Assembly: GCA_030734395.1 (NCBI GenBank)
Contig: JAUZTG010000034.1
Span: 124,001 to 188,000 of the forward strand
Source of the DNA: Sarocladium kiliense
Taxonomy: Eukaryota > Ascomycota > Sordariomycetes > Hypocreales > Sarocladiaceae
Direction: 5' to 3'
Length of the DNA: 64,000 nucleotides
Part shown: piece by piece, positions 12,772-23,698 of the stretch
How the letters are laid out: every line of letters starts with the position of its first letter
How positions within the stretch are numbered: the stretch's first letter is position 1
Made by a program: the position numbers and the translations under genes
Notes under the pieces: model-generated
Database searches by the model: none
What the model was told of the DNA's origin: nothing
Seen by the model: the letters and a program-made list of their open reading frames with translations, nothing else

Positions 12772-13788
12772 CTATCTCCTGCCCTTAAGCGCGAACAAAG
12801 TTTCCCGCGCCACCATCAGCAGGAACATGATCACCAGAAATACAGACAAACTACCGACGGTCCCTAGAACGACCAGGCTCAAGTATCTTCCGATTCTATA
12901 CAAGGTCTTCCACTCTTCCACAGTCTGGAGCGCCTCTTGACAGTTGAATCCAAGCTGTATCGCAGTCATGGCAAGACTCAGCACTGCAAAGACGAAAAGC
13001 AGCGGACCGTAGAACCGACTGAAGTAAGCTTGGTAGTTTCCATAGGCTTTGGAGAAGTACGTGCGACCGAGCGCAAATTTCGCCCAGAAGTTGAGACGGC
13101 TGAGACGAAGATCGCCAGAGTGATATCTAAGAGAGACAGCTTGATCCTCAATGTTTGAGAATGATTCCATCCAGAGGATGAAAGAAGTGTAATCTATTAG
13201 GCCTGCTTTGCCAACGTCGGAAGAATGCTGGCCATAGCTCGAGTTGCAGTCGATTGGTATCAGGCCTTTCTCAACCGCCAGCGCGAAATCCGACGGATGC
13301 TTGATCAAGTACACATATGTTCTCATGAAGCCTAATGCCGCTCGAAGAATCGCGCTGTCGGCACCAGAAGCTGGATTGAGGCAAACGTCCCAGAAGATGT
13401 CCGATAAGAGGAAAGGAGGCATGGGCTTGACGAACACCCTCTTCTGATGCCACACGAGATGCAGCTCAGGATTCTCAGTCACAGTGATCTCGCGACCACG
13501 AACATTCTGATGCGTCAGCGTCGCAATGTGAGAGCTGTCTTGTGTCGCGACTAGCCAGAACCATGGGGAGAACTTGTCCAAATCTGGTGTGCAGAGGTCT
13601 TTCTGAAGGAAAGCTCGAATCTCATGTCTCGAGAGGCGCGTCTGAGGATGACCTGGAAGGCGATCAGGTGCGATCAGATTTTCGGAAAGAAGACACAGCC
13701 CGTTTGAGCTGGTCTGTTTAAGTCCTCTGTGCAGTCCAGTATGAGGGATGAACCCTTCTTGACTCTGCGTAAACGGGAACCCCATCAC
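12772..13788 (-). CDS. DUF6601 family membrane protein
   Basis: Single exon, 338 residues. The central block (GREITVTENPELHLVWHQK, then VFVKPMPPFLL, a helical stretch with YLIKHPSDFALA, then LRYHSGDLRLSRLNFW) and two C-terminal transmembrane segments (about 260-285 and 305-330) match what I know of the fungal DUF6601 family. Function is not known. The family is expected to sit in a membrane with most of the protein on one side. The gene is divergent from the NLR gene; the two starts are about 400 bp apart and may share a promoter. The family assignment is from memory of its conserved motifs and was not searched. A second ATG directly follows the first. Confidence 0.75.
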   Translation of the reverse strand: MMGFPFTQSQEGFIPHTGLHRGLKQTSSNGLCLLSENLIAPDRLPGHPQTRLSRHEIRAFLQKDLCTPDLDKFSPWFWLVATQDSSHIATLTHQNVRGREITVTENPELHLVWHQKRVFVKPMPPFLLSDIFWDVCLNPASGADSAILRAALGFMRTYVYLIKHPSDFALAVEKGLIPIDCNSSYGQHSSDVGKAGLIDYTSFILWMESFSNIEDQAVSLRYHSGDLRLSRLNFWAKFALGRTYFSKAYGNYQAYFSRFYGPLLFVFAVLSLAMTAIQLGFNCQEALQTVEEWKTLYRIGRYLSLVVLGTVGSLSVFLVIMFLLMVARETLFALKGRR

Positions 13789-14186
13789 GTCGAAGTGAGA
13801 CGTACAGTATTGAGATCACGCATTAGATTGAGAAAGATTTTCTGATGAAGTCCTTATTGTGCAGTCCCTCAAGAGCCTGAGAATCGGGAAGTAGAAAAAA
13901 CGCCACAGCGGCAGTGTTGCCTGGCCAAGAGCAGGCCACCAATGAGACCTGCAGGATGGTGGCGAAGTCACGGTGTTGCTGTGGTTCAGGTTGGGCAGAT
14001 AACCAACACCTGACGTGGTGTTTGAAACGAATGAATCAATAGAGCAAGGGTCCTGCATGCCACATGCCTGGGCTCAGTTCAGTCTGCCCACACCGCTGTC
14101 TTGCTCTTGTTTTGAACCCTTCTCTTCTTACTACGGTCTTGACTTTATGCTTTCTCAATTGCGACGGCTGTCAAAAGTTAACAGAG
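13789..14186. promoter_or_regulatory. Divergent promoter, DUF6601 gene / NLR gene
   Basis: About 400 bp between divergent starts. An upstream ATG at 14064, in frame with the NLR start at 14187, would extend that protein by 41 residues; its context is poorer. No clear operator seen. Confidence 0.4.
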
Positions 14187-17100
14187 ATGATCCCGACACT
14201 TGTATGGACGGTCGCGGGTGCATACTTCGCGGTCTCTTTATTTTGGTCCGATCTCTTCCATCGCATTTGGTCGCTATCTATTCTGTCGCTCTTTTACCTG
14301 GGAGGAGGATATCTAGGAGGGGATTCGTGGCCCAGCAAGACCTACGCGGTTTGGGATGTTCTGAATCTTGCATGCTGCGTTATCCTATCTCCGCTTCAAG
14401 TCCTTCTGTTCCGGAAGTATCCTCAACAGGTATGGATCGAAACAGTGAGAAGTGATGAAAATGCCGAGATCGAGTAAGTCAATCACAAAGGCTGCAAGAC
14501 TCCAGGCTGCGGATCTACTAACCAAAGCCGTGAAGTATCGTAGCAGTTCATGGTTTGGGTTCAAATGCAGAAACTGCATGGTCAAAGGGAAAACACGCGC
14601 CGCATTGGCTCCGCGACTTCTTACCAGACGAGAACGGTCTTAAAGCTCGCATATTGTTATACTATCATAACTCGCAATGGAATTCCCATTCATTGGATCT
14701 ATCGATTGACGATATTGCGAGAGACCTGCTTCGCGCAATCAAGAGCTCAAGACATGACCTCGAGGTACGTCCCTTGCTCCGCTCCACGACTCTCCTCCCT
14801 CGTCGCTCACGCCCAACAGGATACGGAAAGAACGAACAGACCTTTGGTATTCATAGGATACAGCTTTGGAGGTATCCTGGTCAAGAAGGTTCGCATGAAA
14901 AGTCCTACATGACGACGAAGCTTTTGCTGAAGTGTCTTAGGCCATGCTATTGGACGCAAAGAGTGCCGAAACTATAGTCCGTCCTGAGTCGACGGGCTGT
15001 CTCTTCATCGGAACTCCTCATAGAGGCTCCGCATTTGCGTACGCTGGGATATTGACTGCCCTCCTTGGATACTGGTCTGGCTCCAGTCCTATCCTGCTGG
15101 AAGACCTAAGAGGAGGATCTCCATTGCTACGGGCTCTTCAGATAGACTTTCGAGAAGCCTTCCAGGCCCATGGCGATCGTATCATCAATTGCCGTGAGAC
15201 TGGAACTGAATATTGGCTAGGGATGCCACTGCTGCAAGTGAGTCGAGGCTGAAGACATTGCGGAGGAGTCCAGGATGTTCTAGCGCTGATTGCTTTACAG
15301 GTTGTGACACGTGACAATGCTGATTTGGGAATTGGACGAGACGTTCCTATTGATGAAAGCCACCGTGAGCTCCGAAGAGTTGACGATCGGCGACATCCAA
15401 CGTATCAAAAGTTGCTTTCCTACATCAAAGAATTGGTTGGGAAGGTCCGACGACCTCCAGCCAAGTTCCAGGTTGAGTCAGGTACGGCTTTGAATCTAGA
15501 GGAGCAAACGAAGGCTAACCAAATGACGTGAGTATAGCCTTCGGTCTAAGTGAAGAGCGCCAATACCAGCTTTTAAATGGGATTTCTCACGCTGTTGGTG
15601 CTGCGTATGATCACTGTGACCAGTCGCACCAAGAATGTGAGGAGGGGACCCGGGTCGAGCTTCTCGCAACGATGCAGAAATGGGCCGAGGATTCCTCTGC
15701 CGAGCGTGGCTTCTGGATAGTCGGTATGGCCGGTACTGGAAAGTCAACTATTGCTATAACAATGGCTAGGAAACTAGCAAAGACTGGCTTCGCGATTGGG
15801 AGCTTCTTCTTTCGGAGAGGTGCAGGTGACCGTTCGAGGGCTAGCAAGCTCGTTCTGACTATCGCCCGTCAACTCTCGACTTTCCCGATGTTCAAGCCCC
15901 TCATTGCAGATGCTCTGCATCTGAATCTTGGGATCCAGGAGAAAACCTTGCAAGATCAATGGGATGTACTGGTTAGACGTCCGATCTCAGCAAACGGCGT
16001 CGCGAAAAACGTCCCGATCATGCTCATCGTCGACGCTATTGATGAGTGTGAGCGCAATACATTCGGTCACCATGAAGCAGTAGACTTCCTTTCGCGCGAA
16101 AGCAATTTCGAAGGTCTTGACCTACGAATTATAGCTACGTCGCGACCTCAACTTGGGCCTCACACCCAGCAAACCCTCGGCTCATCGGAACGGGCGGTCT
16201 ACCACCCAAGATTTCTCTTGCACGATATCGATGACAACATCGTGGAAGCCGATATTCGAACGTTCCTCAGGGCCAACTTTCAACGCCTTCAAGCCAATAA
16301 GGAAATGCCGAAGAGCTTCCCTCAAGAGGATCACATCGAAGCTCTCACCAAAAAGTCGAGTCCACTCTTCATTGCGGCAAGGACCAGTCTTCTCTTTATT
16401 CAGAGGAACAAGCTCAATCCAATGAGCCACTTTGACCTGCTCATGAATCAGAGCGGAAGTGGAGCACCGGTTCGAACTCTGAACAGCATATATGTCGTTG
16501 TCATCAAAGAGGCTCTCTTCGAACAGTTCGGCCAAGGAGACAGCTTCGAGACCGCACCGGAGACATTATCAGACATACTTGCTGCTTTTCAAACGTACAT
16601 GGGCACCCTTCTTGTCCTTCAGGAAGCTCTTTCTTACCATGACCTAGCGCTTCTTGTAGCCGCAGATCCAGAGGAAGTACAGATATTTTTCAGCATCTTC
16701 ACTTCCGTGATCGAAACCCCTGATGACACAAATCCGATCAGAATTCTCCACCAATCATTCAGGGACTTTCTGTTGAGTGAGGAAAGCGTCAAGATTGCGT
16801 GTGATATGAACCGTGAAGGGCAAAGACTCGACTATCGCGACCTTTGGGTAGATGCCAAGCAACGCCATGCCCTACTTCTTTTACACTGTCTACAAGCCAT
16901 GGAAGGACGACAAGCCGGGGGTGGCACAGCTTGCCTCAAGCAAGACATATTCGATCTTAGAAACCCATGGAGCAGCCCTGATGATATTGACCCAGCAAAC
17001 CGCCAAGAGGAATGGGACAGGTGCATGCCAAGATACCTCGAGTATGCTTGCAGGTACTGGCCCAGGCACTTCCTGCACAGTGGCTGTTCGGAACACCAGG

Positions 17101-19741
17101 AAGTGCTGCTCGACTTTCTTAAGGGGCATGTGCTGCATTGGATCGAGGCCATGAGCTGGTTGGGAAAAGAGATCGAGGTCATCAACTTGCTCGATGAACT
17201 ATACGCAGAAGCAAACAAGGTATGTGGAAGATGCATTTTGTCGGTGAGCAACATAACAGGCTAAATTAATTCCTAGGCGGGCTCGTCCATCTCGTCTCGT
17301 CTTACCGAGCTGCTATCGGACACACGAATGTTTGTCAGACGCCACAAAGGGGCAATGGAGGATTGCCCGTTACAGTTATACAGCTCAGCTCTACAATTTT
17401 CTCCGAAGCGCTTTCGTTCGTACCCCGCTCACGAAGATTTGGTTACTCGGCACGGAATGATCAGAAGCACGAGTTACATCGAAAAAGACTGGACCTCGTG
17501 TCTACTTTCTTTCGAAGGACATGCCAAATTAGGGAAACACCTGGAAATAAGGACCATGCAGTTCTCCAATGACAGAACTTTCATCGTATCGTTGGATGAA
17601 TCCGGCACTGTACTTGTATGGGATGTTCAGAACGGTGCAATTCTCATGCAGCTTGAGAACGTTTCCGTTCCGCCTGCCCGGGAACGCATTGGCGGCTTTT
17701 CGCTGTCGAAGACAGACCTAGTCGCATTTTGTGGAACAGGCCAAGAAGGTCTGAAAATATGGGATGTTCGGCGAAATGAGTATATGGCACGCTTGCCTGG
17801 ATCTGAACATGCCGACCTCCCTGTTGTGTTCGGCCCGGATGATGAGACGATAGCATCGACCATCCGAGGCGAGACAGTCGGAATATGGAACATACGGGAC
17901 CAAGACAAGACCAAACCTTGGCACAAAGATCGGGAGCAAGGCCGATCGCCCTGACCTTCAACGGGAATGGCCAGTACCTGGTGGTGGGCTACCCGGATGG
18001 GGTACTACACATCCACAACAAAGCTAAAATGTGGGCACTGCATTGCGCTCTTCAGCTTCCTGACTCTGCCGACATAGATAGGCTGCACCTGGAATGGGCC
18101 AACGATCTGCTGATGTCTACGTTTCTATCTAGCTTTGACAGGAAAGGGCGCGTCTGCTTGTGGAACATTGAGTGTGGGAACCTTTCCAAAGTCCTCACTT
18201 GTGACGAATGGCCTCTAGTCAGTTCCGTCTACTTGCCCACCTTGGACAGTATTGCTGTCGTGGAAGAGGGCAAGGTAGTAACCTGGCCCCTAAGTGAGTC
18301 GGTAAGAAAGGGCCGCCCTCACAGAGTCTGGGGTAATACATATTACGTCCATCGTCTTGTGCTCTCACCTGATGGGGGGCTGCTTGCGGCAATAAGCTTA
18401 TTGCATGGAATCGAATTCTGGGATACGAAAAGTGAAAGGATGATTGGTATGGTGAGGTGTGATGTGGCTGAGCCGTCATGGAACAAGGTTGCGTTCTCAC
18501 AGCCTGCAAAGCTTTGCGCGATAGCTGAAGTCGAGGGTGTGATCCAAGTAAGAGACCTTGGGCCTCACCTCAGCGGGCCACATGAAGAGGAAGAGGAAGA
18601 GGAAGAGGAGGAAGAAACGATGACTATCCTGGGAGTTGCCCCGAATCTGAGCTTGGCTCTTTCCCTTACGCGAGAGGGACAGGTGGCTCACATTTGCGAT
18701 GCCGAAACCTTGCGGCCCGTCGTGCAGCTGCAACTGCCACCTGCCTCTTATGTTCCTCAGATGCAATTCTCATCTTCCGGCGCGTGGGTAAAGGTTCGCT
18801 ACTCCTTGGACAAAGGGAAGATCAAAGGGAGGAGGATTGACTTCTACGAGCTGGTCTCGAGCGAGGGCAAGCTACGAGCAGTAAACAGGGTATTCTTCAC
18901 GGATGCTTATCATGACGGAAAGTGCTCGCCAAGCGGAGAACTATGGGCCTGTGTCACCGCAAAGATGATCGAAGTGCATGACCTTCGGACTGGAAAGACG
19001 ATTGCTGTGTACGAGGTCCCACGCCATGTTAAGCGGCCTCAGGTCGTGGCCCTGTCAGACAGCAAACAGGACACCCCTTTCACTTGCGTGGTAGCCGCTG
19101 AACTGCGCGATGCAGGATGGAGAACTCCTATTTCAGCCGAGGACGAGAATACTGATGACGGTACAAGTGAGGGTTCTGATCCTTCATTTACCGTGATGCT
19201 CCTTTTCCTCGAGCACGATCAGCAACATACTTCAATCAGACTCCGCGGAACACTGAAGGTAGGCCCGAGTGACCAGCATGGCCGCATAAACCCCGCCGTT
19301 GCCCTTTCGCCCGCTAAGGGAATCGTCATCAGCCTGAACCTGGACCTCTCGTCGTCCACTGCTTCGTGCCTTCGAATTTGGAACCTACTGACCTTGGAAG
19401 AAATCAGTGTTGATCACTCGTTTCCTCAGTCGTCTGGGAAGATGGACGTATGTGTCAAAGTGAACTGCTTGCAGCTAGATTGGGGCAACTACCCTCTTCG
19501 AAAAGACAGCTGGGAATCCTTCCGCACATGCGAGTGTGGAAATGTCCCAGTCTATTGGCTCAGAAGCTCGCCGCAGTGGCTGATTTGGGCGGGTCGACCA
19601 TTCTTTTGGCTCCCGCCTGAGCACAGGAACATACGGCATGTCTTCATTGCAAGGAGCACTGTCATCATCCAATCTTGGTTCAGGCGAGCACTTTCAATCA
19701 CTTTCGACAGAGCAAAGGTCGAGCAGTCGCTAGGATTCTAG
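14187..19741 (+). CDS. NLR-like STAND protein: SesB-like hydrolase, NACHT, WD40
   Basis: Seven exons read: 14187-14473, 14536-14764, 14820-14888, 14941-15237, 15301-15481, 15538-17219, 17277-19741. The N-terminus (about 1-90) has two or three hydrophobic helices. Residues 97-350 form a SesB/lipase-like alpha/beta hydrolase: VAVHGLGSNAETAW, nucleophile elbow GYSFGG (Ser187), and GTPHRGS. A NACHT NTPase follows, with P-loop GMAGTGKST (417-425) and Walker B LIVDAIDEC (517-525). The C-terminus is a WD40-type repeat region. Such proteins act in fungal non-self recognition and programmed cell death: the WD repeats sense, NACHT oligomerises, the hydrolase is the effector. The WD part shifts frame near 17890-17950. 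The upstream frame stops at 17952-17954, and no GT-AG intron restores it without deleting a WD strand. The allele may be truncated there, or the base call may be wrong. Confidence 0.8.
18584..18616 (+). repeat. GAAGAG microsatellite inside NLR coding sequence
   Basis: A run of GAAGAG/GAGGAA units codes for about eleven consecutive Glu in the WD40 region of the NLR gene. It is in frame and probably forms an acidic loop between blades. Such tracts vary in length between strains. Confidence 0.8.
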
Positions 19742-22136
19742 GGATTCCCCTCCTGTTTAAACAGACTACTTATTGCAACACCGTGATGCCTGACGTGCTG
19801 GCTTATGGCTTGTGACTTGTGACTCGCTTTTCGCACGTTGAGAACCACAATTGTGCTCTCAAAAGAAACATGAAGGTTTATGGATCATGGGAGTGTGGAA
19901 AGTAACGGACCGAATACGACCCCTCCGGTGGCAGCCTTCTCAACGACACGAACTTCACGACCTCTAGCTAAGAACTGTCATTGGGGCTTTGAGAGGCTTA
20001 GAACTGCAAATGATGGCAGATAGCACGTCCTCGAACTTGGAACCCAAGGAATCCACTAATGAAAGCTGGGATCTAAGGGCTTCAACTGTCGTATCCGCAT
20101 ACGGCGCCGCTCCGGACTACTACCTTGTACTCGGCTCACCGCAAACTCCCTTGCTCCAACCTTTTTCAGTGCTAGCCATGTCGCCAGCCGGCTCACACCC
20201 ACAACTCTGGTTATCCATTGTACCGCTGCCTTGTCAAAATCCCTCTAAAGTAACCTTGTATGAGAAATTTGTGGTAACCTGCGGGCTCTGAGATTGAAGT
20301 ACAGTAGACCCACGAGGGCTGATCACTTAACCCATCGATAGGTACATCATCCTCGAACGAAGAACATAGCGGAAATCTTTGTTCTTGAACCGTAGGATTT
20401 TGGATGTTCTTTACGTGTTTGTCGCCTTGGTCGTCGATTGTACCTACACGCTTGGCCTGGGCTCTTCCTCGACTCAAGCTTTCTGGCTGGGACTTTAGTC
20501 TCATACCTGACATGGTGGTCAAGCGTATCTAACTTCTCTTCAGAGCAAACATACGTACGAGCATTCAATGAGATGCCCTGTCAAAAGTTCCATGTGCGTC
20601 CGCCGATTATCGCATGCCTTGAACGAAAGATATCACCAAAGCTATAGGCGAGGATCGGCAAATGGTACATCTCCATAGCCGAGCTATTTAACGTCGCGTC
20701 TTAGCCCCTAAAGCGTCTGACTATATCTTTGCTCGCATTACTCGCTTGCGCTCCTACGATGCAAGGTGTCGGCTGGCCAGCTAGCCTGGAAACCGAAGCG
20801 GAATGCGAAGGATCAGGCGGGGCAGCATAGCGGTCCAGGGGCATCGCGGCTGTCCCGGCCCCAGGTTCAGTTCGTAATCCAGCCAACCAGGTGAGCCTGC
20901 AAGACGTCTTGGCAGGTATAAGCTTCCGAATCGGTTGAATACGTACACGGGTGGCTCGATTGAGGCATAGCTAGTGTGCTGGTCGGGTAGCCCATAGCGA
21001 GCCAAGCAATGAACGTTAGAGACTCCCGGCATATCCTTCATTCTATCCAGATAGCCTCTTCCCGAAGGCCTCAGACAAAGTATGAACCTACTAGATGCAT
21101 GTAAATAGCATGAAAACATTTCAGTCTTCAGATTATATGGTGTCCTTTAAAAACTTGAGGGTAACTCCATCTTAGACCGTGTATGGAGTTCTAGATCACG
21201 TTAGAGAATAAAACTCTTCCTGGCCCTAGTAAGGGGCTTGAGGAACAAAACAGCCGAGCTGAAGCTGTCAGGAGGTACTTTCTAACAAGGATAGGATAGC
21301 CTGTCTCCACAGCTCTTCTAGATAAAGATAGTCCAAGCTCAAACGGTATGGCGGCGGAGGATGTCCGAGCACATTATCTCCGTGTTCCCGAGCTCAATAA
21401 CGATCCTTCAGCAAAAGTACTGTATAGTAATCCCAAATCATAAACGGCACCAATGATCTCGATTGCTGGTTTGTATCGGGCTCTAGTGCGGCACTCCTTC
21501 GGATAGGCGACCACACAGGCTAGTCCAGCGCTCCCCCCGGCCGGCAATTCCCTAGCGGTTGATAGCTTAGATAGTTCTGCAGACTCACAGAGCCACGAGG
21601 TTAAACTCATATGTCTGTCAAATTGAAGCCAGGCTGAAGGGAAACATACTTTCTTTGCGTTGATCGTGGATTTGAGAGGTATGCTGTCGTAAACACAAGA
21701 GAGTTATGAGAGTGCTCTCTTTCAAGGTTAACCCCTTCTCTAAAACGGCCCACGAGACCGTTACCCCTAAACGGAAGTCGAATGTGTCCAGTCCCAGTGG
21801 TAACCATGTATCCATCCCTGTGCGTATGACTTCATTCGACATCTTGAAGGATTCTTGTCCACTGACTGTCCAGCTCCTTCTCAACGAGACATCAAGATGA
21901 TCGAGATATCGAAAATGGTAGACACGATTCCGGAGAAGAGAATCCGAAGCTGCGACGTTACAGAGTGAACTGTGACCTTGAGCCGAGTTGCGAAGTGTCA
22001 GAGCAACAGGTATAAGAATGATGCTGTTGCCGGGCATAAAACTCAGATGATCATCAGCAGCAAGCTTCAACTCCAGTCTCTTCACTCCTACAGTCCTCCA
22101 GCCTCTCGGCCCGTCGTGATCAAAGAAACTCCAGCA
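19742..22136. other. Intergenic, no supported gene
   Basis: Short overlapping frames only. A plus frame of 100 codons at 19989-20291 and minus frames at 20701-21119 show no domain. A long minus frame (21618-22301) overlaps the signal-peptide exon of the next gene and is taken as antisense chance. The 20.7-21.7 kb part looks like decayed DNA with scattered stops; no transposon ends or terminal repeats could be found by eye. Confidence 0.4.
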
Positions 22137-23179
22137 ATGGCTCTGTCTACCCTCGCTGCTCTCAGCCTGGTGAGCCTGGCGTTTGCCCAGGATCCTCTCT
22201 ACCAGTGCGATGGACTTCGACGCCCTGACTATGATGCTTGTGCGTGCATCCCCAAGCAGTTCTGGTCCCCGAGACTTTACCTTCTGCTCGAAGGTTTCCA
22301 TCCATGATTTGCTTTGAGAGCTAACATGTGCTTCCAGGTGATCGCTTGGTGTCCATTGCTGGCTGGCAGAACAGCGTTGATACCTTGCCGAACGACTGCA
22401 ACGATATCTGCAAGATCGTGATGCTGGATAACTGCGCTATTTCGCACTGCTTTACCACCACTGATTGTGTTGCGGCGGCCTACAGCGTCGCCTATGCCGA
22501 GTACGAGAACATCGTCAAGGCATACTGCAAGGCTAGGGATGCAGGAGGAATGACCATCTCAAACGACTGGTACATGACCGTCTACAACGACCCTAACTGG
22601 ACGCCATCTTCCCTAGAGGCTGTGGCTTCTTCGTCCAAGTCTGCAGCTGGAGGTATCGCCAAGTTCGAGCTCTCTATCGAGGCTTTTAACGACTTCTTCA
22701 ACCTCACTGCCGAGGAGACCCCTTCGAAGCCGTCGCCTGAGAAGAGGCGCTCCGTGAGGCCTAGGCAACAAGATGGGGACACATTCCACCACTTGTACTC
22801 TGAATTGTCCGTCATCAACCCTTCCGTGCGCTTCCAGGCTTCCGGCATCCTTTCCTCTGGCGTGACGCAGACATGGTCTTTCACGGAGGAGCACAGCTCC
22901 ACTGTCTCCGTCTCCACTGAAGTCGGCGCGGACCTGTTCTCCATCTTCACGGCCTCAGTCAGTATCTCGGTAGATCAGACATACTCTGAGTCTATCCAAA
23001 AGGGCCAGTCCTTCACCGTTGGGAACTGCCCGAACGAGGCTGTCGTGTACTACTACCCGCTGTTTGACCACTATGGCGGCTGGTGGTCTTCTAACCCGGA
23101 TCAGGAGTGGAGTGCTTGGATTCCTGTTGCCATCAACGGCTTTGCTGGTGGGCGGTTTGTGACGGAGTGTCTCGGCTAG
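22137..23179 (+). CDS. Secreted protein with aerolysin-like strand pattern
   Basis: Exon 2 runs 22338-23179. Exon 1 starts at 22137 and ends at 22239 (donor GTGCGT, 314 residues in all) or at 22293 (donor GTTTCC, 332 residues); both keep the frame and share the acceptor TTCCAG. I prefer the first for its better donor. The N-terminus ALSTLAALSLVSLAFAQ is a clear signal peptide. The middle has several Cys (NDCNDICK, DNCAISHCF, DCVAAAYS), followed by a basic KRRSVRPR that could be a Kex2-type processing site. The C-terminal 130 residues alternate Ser/Thr with hydrophobic residues (WSFTEEHSSTVSVSTE, FTASVSISVDQTYSES), the pattern of the membrane-inserting strands of aerolysin-like beta-pore proteins. 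That fold call is inference; no specific family was recognised. It could instead be an adhesin or an inert effector. Confidence 0.65.
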
Positions 23180-23698
23180 ATTGCTCTGACGTTCTGTCTC
23201 CCGGAAACTTCGTTCCAGGGCGCTGTTCTGAGCTAGACAGTCTGGCCAACGAGTAGGGGATCGGTACATACTTTCGAGAGGTGATGCGGCGTTTTCGTTT
23301 CTTTTCAGGCTTACGTTGTAAGCAGTGCCTTTGATGCAAGGTGTTCAGAGGGGGGAGCGGTCACGAGTGGCCCATCATGTGCTCACGAATGGTTCCGTCG
23401 TCACGATCTTCCATGCTTCCACATCAACGCCTTTCTACGTACATTTTACCAGATTCATTTATATACATATTCAGCCGCGAGTACAATGATCCTGTTGTGG
23501 TTGTTTGCATGTTGCTCATCGTGAGTGTCTGGAGAGCCTGGATAAGCAAAGCAACACCTCATGGTTGCACCATGGCAAGCGGCATCTCAAGTTGGAGCGG
23601 GCTTCCCATCCAGTTCCGTGCATGCGAAAGATACATCATTAAGGATTTGACAAATATATCTGGAAGAGCCAAATCATGTTGGATTTCATATTCTTTTC
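23180..23698. other. Convergent 3' region
   Basis: Lies between the secreted protein (plus) and galactokinase (minus) stop codons. AT-richer, holds both 3' ends; no gene seen. Confidence 0.5.

Noticed and set aside
21618..22301. 227-codon minus-strand frame
   Set aside because: Overlaps the signal-peptide exon of the secreted protein gene, has no domain and starts inside it; taken as chance antisense.
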